From PALSA-270 sp963770245 (GTDB taxonomy: Bacteria; Acidobacteriota; Terriglobia; Terriglobales; Acidobacteriaceae), in NCBI GenBank assembly GCA_963770245.1, contig CAVYOX010000011.1:62001-126000 (forward strand): a DNA stretch of 64,000 nt, in the 5' to 3' direction. Below, one piece after another: positions 18,489-28,593 of this stretch. The notes below the pieces were generated by a model. The model was not told the DNA's origin. It ran no database searches and was given only the letters and a program-made list of their open reading frames with translations. The translations under genes and the position numbers were made by a program. Each line of letters opens with the position of its first letter. Position 1 is the stretch's first letter.

Positions 18489-19900
18489 CTACGGTCCGCA
18501 GGTACGGCTCCCGTTTGCGATTGTGATCATCGTTTGGCGCACCCTTTGGTCGTCGGGCGAGAATTCGAGGAAGTGTTGGAGCAGCTGGGTTGCTGCCTCT
18601 GGTTTCCCGATCGCGCACTCAGCCAATGCCAGATCCAAACTGGCTGCGCTTTCCGCGGGGTCATTCTTAAACACCGACTGCCACAAGAGGATTGCCTCTT
18701 TTACATCGCCGGAGCGCGCATCGAGAATCCCTAGATTTCCCGCAGCGACGGAGTTGGATGGATCTGCCTGGAGTGCGGTTTGATACTCGTGCCTAGCACC
18801 CTTGGAATCACCGGAGACCTGCTTAAGGAAACCGAGAGACGTGTGCAGAGCCGGATCTGGCGACTGATCGCCGCCGCGCTCAGCCTCCTCGAGCAGAAGC
18901 ATGGCCCGTCGGCCTGCCTCTTGATTCCCGTGCTCGGCCAGTTGTGCGTAGGCAAGCCCCAGATCACGGTCACTGATCGGAACCTCATCTACAGACTGCA
19001 ACTCCCGGAACCTCTGCCCTGCATTCTCGACCCCGAGGATGGGCTGACGCTGAATCCGGTGATCTGTGACCTGTTCATGCGCTACGTCCTCAGTCGTTTC
19101 GCGTGGCATGTGGCACGAAACGCAATCGGGTTGATCGGGATGATGGTTGCTGACAAAGGGCACCTGCCCGTGGCACGTCAGGCATTTACTGCGGAAGTAG
19201 CCCACCCGCTGGTCGGGAGCAGGAGAGGTATGGGCATCGTGGCACGTAAAGCGAGCGCCCCGATGAAGAACAGCAATTCCTGCTCACCATTCAGGGTAGC
19301 TCCGCCTGTACGCCACTGGCATGGCAATGGAGACACGCGGTATCCACTCTGAGAGTAAGAGGCATCTCCGGCGCATCAAGCGACTTGGGATTCATGTCCC
19401 AAACGCGCTGCTTGCTGTACCAATTCACCGGGCTCTCAAACCAAAAACCGTCAGTTTGGAACAAGTACGTTCTGCCTCGCGCACGTGATGCCTCCGTAAA
19501 GAAACGGCTCCGCCGTGAACCGTCTCTCAAAAACAGTCGATAGTGGACGCTCGATGGGGCGTGTGTGAATTCACCCGGCTGCAAGCCTTCCGCCGCCGGT
19601 CCACTCGCTCTCGCCATGGGCGTCTTTCGATAGGGATCCTTCGGCGCATTTGGCGAGTTCCGGCACGGCACCGATTCTCAATCCTGCGAAGCTCTTTCCG
19701 AGTCTCCGGGACTCCATATGCCTGCAGTGTCATTTGGAAGGTAAAGCGATAGTGAATCGCAACAAAGCGGCGATGCACACGGCGTCGGGATTGGTCTGCC
19801 GTGATGCTGCCGGCACCTCGGCTCGTTCCCCGACCGTTGCTAGTGGCAAGAAAATCAGCAGTAAGAAAATCAGGCAGTATGGATAGCTGAGCAACTTCAT
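18489..19900 (-). pseudogene. Broken multiheme cytochrome c / TPR gene
   Basis: Pieces of one exported multiheme cytochrome with C-terminal TPRs lie here in order but in different frames. An ATG at 19900 starts a signal peptide (LLSYPYCLIFLLLIFLPLA), which runs out of similarity within 30 codons. A second frame, 19671 down to 19291, carries YRKTPMARASG, RTYLFQTDGFWFESPVNWY and the haem motif CLHCH, then hits a stop. A third frame, from about 19289 to 18489, carries FTCHDAHTSP (its first cysteine apparently changed to Arg), CLTCH, CVSCH and then TPRs. Segments expected between the second and third frames are missing; part of them lies inverted at 19635-19760. The gene cannot make a full protein, although the C-terminal frame (ATG 19205) remains open for 238 codons. 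Confidence 0.8.
19635..19760 (+). pseudogene. Inverted fragment of the multiheme cytochrome gene
   Basis: On the plus strand, opposite to the rest of the gene, the frame reads DPSAHLASSGTAPILNPAKL and continues with RDSICLQCHLEGKAIVNR, including a haem motif CLQCH at 19719-19733. From memory of the family, this is the segment that normally stands between the CLHCH and CHDAH parts of the minus-strand pseudogene. The left breakpoint coincides with a GGATCC palindrome at 19634-19639. Confidence 0.7.
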
Positions 19901-20589
19901 GGCATCAGTGCACAGAGGGAGCGCGAGGCCGTTGTCCCGCGGGCGCGTATAGGGAAATAAAAGCCTACACTTCGCCGATTGCCGAGGTCGCTCTCTGCAA
20001 GATCTCTTCGATCGCAGTCTACTCCAAAGTTGGAAGGAATAAACGAGCAGCTGATTGCTTACGGGAGCCGCCAGATTCACACTGAAGTGAATTCGCATAA
20101 GATGAGACCCGCAGCCATAGCGGAAACTTAGTTTGGCAGTGGCGCCGCTAACCTTGACCTGCGGCGCAAGTTTACAGGCGAGGCGACACGAAGATTGAGT
20201 CCGCGAATCCGATTGCTCTACGCCGCAGTCCAAACCGTAAATGGTGCCCAATCAGCTCACGAATCACATTCGTCGGCGGTCGGACCATCCTGCTGGAATT
20301 TGGCGAAGTGCGGCTAGCTGTCGTTGAGTTACGATTGGGGCCAAGGCCAGCGCGTAATGCTTGTGCGCCGTGCTTCCATGATTCGCCGCGTCCCATGGTC
20401 ACATCGCATCCTTTGCCCACAACTGCGATGGTCGCAGCATTGGGATCGGCGAGCATTCGCGGTTGGAGCGCCAATAGCAATAGGCACGTCGGATGTCGTG
20501 CCTGAACATCCGCGGCAGGACGTAGCTTAGACAGCGCCGGCTTGTCCAGTTGGCTCTCCATTTCACCAACTTGTCCTTCTGGAGGACAC
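19901..20589. other. Intergenic, no gene seen
   Basis: About 690 bases between the 5' end of the cytochrome pseudogene and the metallophosphoesterase gene. Open frames on both strands lack recognisable similarity and a convincing start. It may hold further decayed sequence, but I cannot identify any. Confidence 0.5.
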
Positions 20590-21876
20590 ATGATAAGGGG
20601 CTACAGCGACAAGAACCAGGCGGCCGGTAAAGATCTCGGGAACTTTGCCGGGATGTTGCACACCGGCTTCGCATCGCATTTTCGCGCGGGGGGTTCCCGG
20701 TATTCCAGAACCAGCTACAGTCCGCTGAACGCTTTCTTGCCTGGCCATCTCGCGGCTTGGATTCCTCACGTGATCCGGTATTGGTTTCGCGATAAGCATG
20801 CGTTCCTCGACTACACGACGGCCGGCAAAGGAAGCGGGGTCGTTACGATTGCGGATCGCGTGACTCTGGGACTGCTGGGCGACTGGGGAACAGGAACGGA
20901 CGAAGCGCAAAAGGTGGCGAATTGCGTTCAGGGATTCGGACCAGACTACACGATCCACTTGGGGGATGTGTATTTCGTGGGAGATGAGACTGAGATAAAG
21001 GAAAACTTTCTCGGCGAGCCAACGAGTCCCTATCGTCCCGTGAAATGGCCGCGAGGCAAACTCGGTAGCTTTGCGCTCAGTGGCAATCATGAAATGTATG
21101 CGCGTGGCAACGGTTACTTCAACACAATTCTTCCGAAGATGGGACTCAGAAAATCCGGGGCTGACTGGGGCGACGGCCAATGGGCCAGCTTTTTCTGTCT
21201 AGAAAATATGCATTGGCGGATCATTGGGCTCGACACGGGGTATAACGCGACAGGCTTTGACTGGGGCAAAATGCCGGTATTCGAAAAGAGCAAATGGCTC
21301 CGTAAGTCGATTTCGTTTAAGCCGCGGTGCACCCTTCCCGATGCGCTTCTTTTATGGCTGCAAGAAACTGTAAAACCGAATACTGACAAACGAGGGCTGG
21401 TGGTGTTGACGCATCACGGATGCTATTCAGCATTCAGCGACTGGTATCAGATTCCGGCGCAGCAATTGGCGCAGGTCATTCACCGACCCGTGATCTGGTT
21501 TTGGGGCCATGAGCACAAACTCGCGATTTATGACCGCTACCAAGTGCGAGAAGGGATTGAGGCGCATGGCCGCTGCATCGGTCACGGCGGAATGCCGGTT
21601 GAGCGTGGTAAGCCGCCCGATATCGAGTGCCCTTGGCTCGCCTGGGACAATCGCCGTTACGACAACGGAGAGGACATCGATGTGGGTTTCAATGGACACG
21701 TTAATTTATCACTGGCCGGACCTGAGCTCCATGCCGAGTACGTGGACTTGAATGGCACGCTGTTGTTGACGGAAGATTGGCGCGTTGATTTAACATCCGG
21801 CGCACTCCAAGGCCCGAAACTGACGAAAGTGCTGCAAAACCCCTCTCTCCATTTTCGGTCAGTCTCCTCAAGCTAG
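20590..21876 (+). CDS. Calcineurin-like metallophosphoesterase
   Basis: The 428-residue product shows a complete set of metallophosphoesterase metal-site motifs: GDWGTG (about residue 99 on), HLGDVYFVGD, SGNHEMYARG, the histidine in LTHHGCYS and the final WGHEHKL. These bind two divalent metals and would hydrolyse a phosphoester; the substrate is not evident. No signal peptide is visible, so it is probably cytoplasmic. I chose the ATG at 20590 because GGAGGA stands directly upstream at 20581-20586; the frame opens 16 codons earlier without such a site. It stands alone between a pseudogene and a convergent TonB gene. Confidence 0.85.
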   Translation: MIRGYSDKNQAAGKDLGNFAGMLHTGFASHFRAGGSRYSRTSYSPLNAFLPGHLAAWIPHVIRYWFRDKHAFLDYTTAGKGSGVVTIADRVTLGLLGDWGTGTDEAQKVANCVQGFGPDYTIHLGDVYFVGDETEIKENFLGEPTSPYRPVKWPRGKLGSFALSGNHEMYARGNGYFNTILPKMGLRKSGADWGDGQWASFFCLENMHWRIIGLDTGYNATGFDWGKMPVFEKSKWLRKSISFKPRCTLPDALLLWLQETVKPNTDKRGLVVLTHHGCYSAFSDWYQIPAQQLAQVIHRPVIWFWGHEHKLAIYDRYQVREGIEAHGRCIGHGGMPVERGKPPDIECPWLAWDNRRYDNGEDIDVGFNGHVNLSLAGPELHAEYVDLNGTLLLTEDWRVDLTSGALQGPKLTKVLQNPSLHFRSVSSS

Positions 21877-22118
21877 ATTCTGATTGCAAGCCGAACGGAG
21901 TGGGCTTCCTAACCTTCCCCGCACTTCTCAGATTTCGGGCCACCGAAGCTCGGCTGCACGAGCGTGCCAAAGTTGGTGGCCTGCGCAGGAGTTGCACCGG
22001 CAACAGGATCGGCGGATTTCCGGTGATCGCATTGTCAAGCCCCAGAATCATCCTTCACAGGGCGAGCCGCCACAAGCCCAACAGCGGGGCTGAGCAGCGA
22101 TTGATGGATCGCTCCACA

Positions 22119-23285
22119 TCAATGCGCTGCCGGGAAGCTGATGGAGACCGCATCGTCGCCGACGAAGCTGATCGCAATGTTGGTCTCCGCTTCGACCGCC
22201 TGGCCATTCAGTTCGTGGGGACGATAGCGCCAATGCCGCACTGCCCGCACTGCGGCACCTGCGAGCACGCGGTCGCCGCTAAGCACATCGACTTTGATTA
22301 CAGTTCCGTCGGCGCCAATCACGGCCTTCAGATTGACCTTGCCGGTCAGGGTTGAATTCGGAGCCACCGGGTAGCGAAAGCCGCTCTCAGGCCCTTCTGC
22401 AACTTGCAGGCGTTCCGCCGAAGCCGAGTTCATGTTCGCAGCCGGTGGCTGGGTGACGATCACCGCCTTGCGTTGGCGATTCTCAAGTTGTCTGGAGGAA
22501 GCTGCTGGGGATGGTGGTTTGAGGGCAATGATGGTTGCCAGGTGTGGCGGTTCCGCAGGCATGGAGGGCTGAACTTTTTCTTGCGGCGCAGCAGGGGCCG
22601 CGGGTACGGTCCCTGAATCGGGCTGGTGAAACTCGACCGCGACCTGCGATGCGGGACGCGACGGCACAAGCCGGGCCTCTCGAAAATAAAGCAAAATCCC
22701 CAGCAGCGCCGCACCACAGACGGCAACAAAAGTCCATCCCAGCTTACTTCGACTCCCGGTTCTAGGTGTAGCCGAATCCACTGGGGCCGAACTCGCTTCT
22801 TTGGTTTCGCTTTGCTTTGCGGAATCTTGCCTAGGTGCTGCAATGTATTGAAGTTTGCCTCTCTGTCGGGAACGCCCGATACCAGTTCGGTTATACGGGG
22901 CACGATTCGATCGGATCGAAATCCCTTCACAACCCACCGCTTGTGGCGCGGCGACGTCCGCGCTACTCGTTCTCATCTCGACAAGCTTGCTTGTGGTCGC
23001 TGCCGCTTCCGTTTTCCAATCTTGCATCAAGCGCATGTTTTCAACCGCGCCGATGATCGAGGTCCGGGGGATCGTCTCGTGGCGACTGGCGATTGCGGTC
23101 CGGGACAATCTATCGATCAGTTGTCGCTGGCGATGGTTCAGTACCAGCTGTGGCAGGCTGCGAAAATGGCGGAACGTCCAGAGCAAATAGATGCGTTCCC
23201 AAAATGACGGTCTCACATACACTCGACCGATATCGGTGCGTAACTCGATGAGACCCGTGCGGATCTTTTGTGGCAATGCCGTCAT
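22119..23285 (-). CDS. TonB-like energy transducer with long N-terminal domain
   Basis: The 388-residue product has an N-terminal cytoplasmic region conserved in acidobacterial TonB-like proteins (RPSFWERIYLLWTFRHFRSL, about residues 25-45), a membrane segment at about 180-200, a proline-rich periplasmic linker, and a C-terminal TonB domain (STLTGKVNLKAVIGADG ... VRHWRYRPHELNGQAV). It would couple the proton-motive force to outer-membrane receptors such as the two in this window. The ATG at 23285 has GGAAG in front of it and is preferred to a GTG 12 bases upstream. The unusual long N-terminal part is not understood. Confidence 0.85.
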   Translation of the reverse strand: MTALPQKIRTGLIELRTDIGRVYVRPSFWERIYLLWTFRHFRSLPQLVLNHRQRQLIDRLSRTAIASRHETIPRTSIIGAVENMRLMQDWKTEAAATTSKLVEMRTSSADVAAPQAVGCEGISIRSNRAPYNRTGIGRSRQRGKLQYIAAPRQDSAKQSETKEASSAPVDSATPRTGSRSKLGWTFVAVCGAALLGILLYFREARLVPSRPASQVAVEFHQPDSGTVPAAPAAPQEKVQPSMPAEPPHLATIIALKPPSPAASSRQLENRQRKAVIVTQPPAANMNSASAERLQVAEGPESGFRYPVAPNSTLTGKVNLKAVIGADGTVIKVDVLSGDRVLAGAAVRAVRHWRYRPHELNGQAVEAETNIAISFVGDDAVSISFPAAH

Positions 23286-23915
23286 AATTGCTTCCACGCG
23301 GTAGAGATTTGAGCAACCTTGGGAGGGACGGGTGAACTTCGGAGGGGAGTCTGATTATACTAAATCTCTACAAGAAAGTGGAGACCGGGTTTCAGAGCCG
23401 CGCGCAGGCCGGTTTCGCGAGAACTAGTGCCCAATATGTTCCTCCCCGTCCGGCGTCACGAAGTTGACGAATTTGGAGCCAAGTGTAAGTAAATAAAAGG
23501 AAACCCCGGCCTTGAGATGGTCACCTCTCAGTGGGAGCGACATGGCCAGGTCCTGTTTGCGCGATACTCGCCAACGGTCCGATTTTCAGGAGTTTCTCGC
23601 CGCCCTTTCCATCCTGACGCTGCTGACGCCTGATGATGCAGAAAGCAATTCAAGATCCGAGTCGAGGCCGTTCGGGAGAGCTGAGCCAACGCGATTCCGA
23701 AAAACGGAAGGCGGCGACGACCTACCCGGGCTCTTTGTTCCTTAGAGGATGCACCTCGAACCCGTGGTAGCGGAATCCGAAGTCGTCCGTAATCTCGGAC
23801 CTCGCAACTGAGTTGCCGACACCAACCCAAGGCAACTCCCCGCAGAAAGTTTCTGTAAATTCAAAAGAAGAACAAGTACAATACGGAAACCTTTACGGAC
23901 CCGAGGAAACCTTAA
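23286..23915. other. Intergenic with possible degenerate rhamnose-type element
   Basis: No gene is seen in these 630 bases between the divergent TonB-like and GH78 genes. At 23860-23879 there is a sequence matching 16 of 20 positions of the TTCAATAGAGAAACAAGTTC element found elsewhere in the island, about 36 bases before the GH78 start; no clear -35/-10 pair follows it. Confidence 0.4.
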
Positions 23916-26900
23916 ATGTTTGCAACCCCTTTCGACCCTGTCGTCGAACCGTTCCCTATCTGTCGTATTCCACCCGTCACCATATCGGTAAGCGAAAACA
24001 AGACGCGTTGCTTGCCGTATGCGCTGGGCTTCGTGCTTGTGCTCGCTTGCTTTATATCGGTCGGTGAATCGGCGTTGGCCGCAGCTTCGGAGGGCTCTGC
24101 TCCCAGACACCTTTTATGCGAGTCGATGGAGAATCCTTTGGGCATCGATATCGGGCATCCGCTGCTTTCCTGGCAACTGCAAGATATTCGTCGTGGCGCA
24201 AGACAAACGGCGTATCAGGTCCGGGTGGCCAGTTCCGCGGACGCTCTGGCGCGAGGCGATGTTTGGGACAGCGGGCCAGTGAATTCCGCCCAATCGGTGA
24301 ATGTGGCCTATGCCGGTCCTGCGCTTGAGTCGCGGCGGCGCTACTACTGGCAAGTGCGAGTGTGGGACCAGCAAGGGCAGGCATCGGCTTATAGTGAAGC
24401 AAGCTGGTGGGAAATGGGTTTGCTCTCTGCGCAGGACTGGAGGGCGAAATGGATCACTCGAGATCTGCCGGTGGAGCGGAGCGACTACGAGTCCGGAGTC
24501 AGATGGATTTGGGACGCCAGAGACAACGGCCTCACCGCGGCAAGTCCTGGAAAACACGAATTCCGCTTTCGTCTAAATCTGCAGGAACGGCCCCAGGAAG
24601 GCATCTTGTTCGTCACCGGCAAAGACAATGTGGCGGCCTGGGTCAACGGCAAACAGGTCCTAGAAGCCGAGCCAGTCATGGGTTACGGGCCGCGTCATCC
24701 CTGGGGATATTTTCGGGTGATTGCGGTCAGTCAGTTGCTCACCAAAGGAAGCAATGAGCTAGCGGCGGAAGTAGTTGTCAACAAGACCCGCGATGGCGTC
24801 CCACATCCGGCGGGCTTGATTGCGATGCTTCGCCTTCGCATGCCGGACGGCAAAATACAGCGGTTCTTTACCGGATCGGATTGGAAAGCCGCCGCCGGGC
24901 AGTCCGGTACCGACTGGGTTACGGAGACTTTTGATGATTCATCCTGGTCCCCCGCTGCAGCCATCGCCGATGTGGGACAAGGGCCGCTCGGAACTCCCTG
25001 GCCCGCGCTACCGGCGAGCCTGCTGCGGCGGAAATTCACGTTGGCCAAGCAGGTCCGTTCGGCGCGAATCTATTCCACGGCATTGGGTAGCTATCAGCTC
25101 TTCCTGAACGGTGGGCGCGTCGGTAACGATGTCCTGGCGCCAGGCTGGACTGACTATCGCAAGCGAATCGTGTACCAAGTCTACGACGTGAGCTCGCAAG
25201 TGAAACAGGGCAGAAATGCGATTGGGGCGATTCTGGGAGGGGGATGGTACGCCGATGCGTTGACTTGGCACCAGACCCGCTACAATTTTGGGCCGCCGCC
25301 GGTTCGATTGCTGGTGCAACTGGAGGTTGAATATACCGACGGAACTCGCGATTCCATTGTGACGGATGAGTCCTGGAGGACGACGCAATCACCGATTTTG
25401 CATGCGGAGATTTATAACGGCGAAGATTATGATGCGCGCCTCGAGCCGACGGGGTGGAACCAGCCGTCCTTCTCCGACGCACGCTGGACCGCCGCTGCGG
25501 TCGAATCTACGCCCCAGGCTGCGCTGGTCGCACAGGATTTTCAGCCGATGCGGGTCGAGCAGTCGTTGAAACCAAAAACAATGACCAACCCGGCTGCGGG
25601 CGTCTACATCTTCGATCTCGGGCAGAACATGGTGGGATGGGAGCGGCTGCATGTTTCAGGCCGCGCGGGAACTAAGGTGCAGCTGCGGTTTGGAGAAGTT
25701 CTCCAGTCAAATGGACGGCTGTATACGGACAATCTGCGCACCGCCCAAGCCACCGATATTTACACCTTGCGCGGTCAAGGAAATGAAGTATTCGAACCGC
25801 ATTTTACCTTTCACGGTTTTCGCTACATCGAGATCACCGGATTTCCGGGCACGCCGTCGAATGACGCGGTCGAGGGAGTTGTCTTCCACACCGATGCGCC
25901 GTTCACGATTCAATTTCAGACGGCCAATGCAATGGTCAACCGGCTCTGGAGCAATATTCTTTGGGGCCAGCGGGGGAACTTTCTGAGCGTTCCGACCGAT
26001 TGTCCGCAGCGCGATGAGCGTCTGGGCTGGATGGGAGATGCTGAGGTCTTCTGGCGAACCGCTACGTTCGACGCCAACCTCGCGGCCTTTTCTCATAAGT
26101 TCACCGCCGACATTCGTGACGCTCAGGTGGCTACCGGCGGCTTTACCGACGTGTCGCCGATGGTCGGAGACGTTTCTAACAGCGTAGCGGGTTGGGCGGA
26201 TGCCGGAGTGGTGATCCCGTGGACTGCCTATGTGCAATATGGAGACACCCGTATTCTGGATGAGAATTGGGCGGCGATGGAAAAGTGGATGGATCATCTC
26301 GAAAGCTCAAACCCGAACCACTTGTGGCTCAAAGAGCGGGGAAACGATTACGGAGATTGGTTGGCTATCGGCAGCGTGACCTCGAAAGATCTGATCGCAA
26401 CCGCGTTCTGGGCCTATGATGCTTCGCTGATGACTCGCATCGCGCAAGTGCTGGATCGTCCGAGCGACGTTGAGAAGTACGCCAAGCTCTTCGATCAAGT
26501 TCGCTCGGCCTTCGATCAGCAATACGTGAAGCCGGACGGCACGGTCGGCAACGGCAGCCAGACGAGCTACGTTCTCGCGCTGCACATGCAACTCCTGCCT
26601 GCAAGCCTGCGCGCTGCTGCCTCGCAGAAACTAGCCGACGACATCGAGGCTCACGATTGGCACCTCACAACCGGGTTCCTGGGCACCCCGTATCTAATGC
26701 TTGAGCTCAGCAACAACGGCCACAGTGACATTGCCTACCGCTTGCTGCTGCAGACCACGTATCCCTCCTGGGGATACATGATTGAACATGGGGCCACGAC
26801 GATGTGGGAACGATGGAATGGGGACCAGATGATGGGCGATCCGTCGATGAATTCGTTCAATCACTACGCTTACGGCGCCGTGGCGGAGTGGCTCTACCGC

Positions 26901-27245
26901 TACGCGGCCGGCATTGACGAAGATGCCGTCGAGCCAGCATTCCACCGCGTCATTCTGCATCCGCAGTTCGACCCGAACCTGAAAGAGGCGAAGGCGACCT
27001 ACGATTCAGCGTTTGGACCGATCGGTTCAAGTTGGAGGGATGACGGAAGTACGGTTACGTGGACCGTCGCGATTCCGCCGAACACTACGGGACTGCTCTA
27101 TTTTCCGGCCGACGCGACGACACGAATTCTGGAGGAAGGAAAAGACATCCGCCAGAGCGTGGGGATTTCCCTGGTTGCGCATGAGAACGGCAAGGCGGTG
27201 TACGAAGCCGGTTCGGGTTCGTACAGTTTCACAGTGCAATACTGA
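23916..27245 (+). CDS. Secreted GH78 alpha-L-rhamnosidase
   Basis: This 1,109-residue enzyme has the GH78 domain order: fibronectin-like N-terminus (CESMENPLGIDIGHPLLSW), Bac_rhamnosid N-terminal beta domain, concanavalin-like domain (YIFDLGQNMVGWERLHVSG), an (alpha/alpha)6 catalytic barrel and a C-terminal beta domain. The catalytic region carries PTDCPQRDERLGWMGD, with Glu701 as the likely general acid, and the second conserved Glu965 in MWERWNGD. A hydrophobic signal region lies at about residues 36-56 after an unusually long N-terminal extension, so the true start may be downstream, but no better start codon is apparent. It releases terminal L-rhamnose for the pathway encoded downstream on the opposite strand. 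Confidence 0.93.
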   Translation: MFATPFDPVVEPFPICRIPPVTISVSENKTRCLPYALGFVLVLACFISVGESALAAASEGSAPRHLLCESMENPLGIDIGHPLLSWQLQDIRRGARQTAYQVRVASSADALARGDVWDSGPVNSAQSVNVAYAGPALESRRRYYWQVRVWDQQGQASAYSEASWWEMGLLSAQDWRAKWITRDLPVERSDYESGVRWIWDARDNGLTAASPGKHEFRFRLNLQERPQEGILFVTGKDNVAAWVNGKQVLEAEPVMGYGPRHPWGYFRVIAVSQLLTKGSNELAAEVVVNKTRDGVPHPAGLIAMLRLRMPDGKIQRFFTGSDWKAAAGQSGTDWVTETFDDSSWSPAAAIADVGQGPLGTPWPALPASLLRRKFTLAKQVRSARIYSTALGSYQLFLNGGRVGNDVLAPGWTDYRKRIVYQVYDVSSQVKQGRNAIGAILGGGWYADALTWHQTRYNFGPPPVRLLVQLEVEYTDGTRDSIVTDESWRTTQSPILHAEIYNGEDYDARLEPTGWNQPSFSDARWTAAAVESTPQAALVAQDFQPMRVEQSLKPKTMTNPAAGVYIFDLGQNMVGWERLHVSGRAGTKVQLRFGEVLQSNGRLYTDNLRTAQATDIYTLRGQGNEVFEPHFTFHGFRYIEITGFPGTPSNDAVEGVVFHTDAPFTIQFQTANAMVNRLWSNILWGQRGNFLSVPTDCPQRDERLGWMGDAEVFWRTATFDANLAAFSHKFTADIRDAQVATGGFTDVSPMVGDVSNSVAGWADAGVVIPWTAYVQYGDTRILDENWAAMEKWMDHLESSNPNHLWLKERGNDYGDWLAIGSVTSKDLIATAFWAYDASLMTRIAQVLDRPSDVEKYAKLFDQVRSAFDQQYVKPDGTVGNGSQTSYVLALHMQLLPASLRAAASQKLADDIEAHDWHLTTGFLGTPYLMLELSNNGHSDIAYRLLLQTTYPSWGYMIEHGATTMWERWNGDQMMGDPSMNSFNHYAYGAVAEWLYRYAAGIDEDAVEPAFHRVILHPQFDPNLKEAKATYDSAFGPIGSSWRDDGSTVTWTVAIPPNTTGLLYFPADATTRILEEGKDIRQSVGISLVAHENGKAVYEAGSGSYSFTVQY

Positions 27246-27368
27246 TTGATATCCCACGACACGCTGAAAATCGAGCGCCCTTCGATGGGAGGATGGCCCA
27301 CTGTGCTGGCCGATCGGCTGCGCTCGCTCGTGAAGAAACAGAAAAGGCTCTCGAGACGAAACTGAACG

Positions 27369-28556
27369 CTACGCATAGGTGGTCACGATTGCCGCGTTGC
27401 GCTCTCGCCGCTCGGCGGTGATTCGTTCTAGATATCCGCTCTCCTTGAAAGCCTGCAAAGGATCTTCCGGTAGTCCGTGGCTGTGCCGCCACTCGCGCAA
27501 AGCGGGCCGTACATCGGTCCAGAACGCACCTCGCAGGCATTCTTCCGCGTCGACAAGCGAGCAACTTTGCTGCAATGATGCCAATCGTTCGTGATCGACC
27601 AGAGCAGCTTTGGCATACAGCTCCTGTGCGGTCGAAACGGTTTGAATCATCGCCTCAATCTTCCCTTTCAGGTTGTGGCTCTGGTCCACCATGTACGCAA
27701 TGTCGGCGGGGGCGCCGGACTGCCATTCATGAGTATGAATTTCATGAAAAATACGGAAGATCTGGTAAGGATCGATGGAACCGAGAGTCAAATCATCGTC
27801 GGCATAGCGGCGGTCATTGAAGTGAAATCCTCCCATCATCTCGTGATGCAAGAGCCAAGCCACAATTTGCTCAATATTCTGCGTCTGGTAGTGATGGCCG
27901 GTATCGACCAGCACCAGCGCCTGCGGACCGGCTGCACGAGCGAAGAGGAACGCCATGCCCCAATCGGCCACATCGGTGTGGTAGAAGGCCGGTTCAAAGG
28001 GTTTGTATTCGATCAACAAACGCTGCTTCGGATTCAGGCGGTTGTGGACTTCCCTAAGCGCCTCTTCGAACCACACAATGCGCTTGCGGATGCTCTGTGT
28101 TCCAGGATAGTTGGAGCCGTCCGCGAACCATGGTGAAATGTCTCGGCACTCCATCGCGTTCGCGATTGCCACGCACTCCAGAATGTGATCAAGCGCCCGT
28201 TTACGAATTGCGGGATCCGGGTTGCCCAACGAACCGTGTTTGTATTCCTGATCCTGAAAAACATTGGGATTGATGGAGCCCGGCTGCACGCCATGTTTCT
28301 CTGCCAGTTGTTCGACGAGCGTAACATCACTCAAGCCTTTGGGGAGATCCCACTGAACGTGAAGCGCCAACGTAGGGCACGCACCGGTGAGAGCGTGTAC
28401 CTGAGCGGCGTCGCTGAACTTGTCTTCGATGGAAACGGCAGCAGCCGCCTGTAGAAACTTTCCGAAACGGGTTCCCGTGTTGGCAAATCCCCAGGACGGA
28501 AGTTCGACTTTGAACGCATCCAGCGCACGAAAAATAACTCCATCCACCTTGTCCAT
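27369..28556 (-). CDS. rhaI: L-rhamnose isomerase, RhaI type
   Basis: The 395-residue product is a TIM-barrel isomerase of the RhaI family (Rhizobium/Pseudomonas stutzeri type, not E. coli RhaA), converting L-rhamnose to L-rhamnulose. Candidate metal ligands appear in order: Glu in LLIEYKPFEP, Asp in LVDTGHHYQ, His in GGFHFNDRRY, and Asp in YADDDL. Also typical are SWGFANTGTRF near the start and GSINPNVFQDQEYKHGS. It is the last gene of a minus-strand operon, 37 bases after rhaB. Cytoplasmic. Length fits the family, whose members are about 400-430 residues. Confidence 0.93.
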   Translation of the reverse strand: MDKVDGVIFRALDAFKVELPSWGFANTGTRFGKFLQAAAAVSIEDKFSDAAQVHALTGACPTLALHVQWDLPKGLSDVTLVEQLAEKHGVQPGSINPNVFQDQEYKHGSLGNPDPAIRKRALDHILECVAIANAMECRDISPWFADGSNYPGTQSIRKRIVWFEEALREVHNRLNPKQRLLIEYKPFEPAFYHTDVADWGMAFLFARAAGPQALVLVDTGHHYQTQNIEQIVAWLLHHEMMGGFHFNDRRYADDDLTLGSIDPYQIFRIFHEIHTHEWQSGAPADIAYMVDQSHNLKGKIEAMIQTVSTAQELYAKAALVDHERLASLQQSCSLVDAEECLRGAFWTDVRPALREWRHSHGLPEDPLQAFKESGYLERITAERRERNAAIVTTYA

Positions 28557-28593
28557 TATCGTGAGGCCCTTTCCAAAGTTTCAGCTTCCCGCG

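Noticed and set aside
19650..19886. Plus-strand 78-codon frame with a CLQCH haem motif as a small cytochrome gene
   Set aside because: It has only a TTG start without ribosome site and matches an internal piece of the surrounding cytochrome pseudogene, so it is an inverted fragment.
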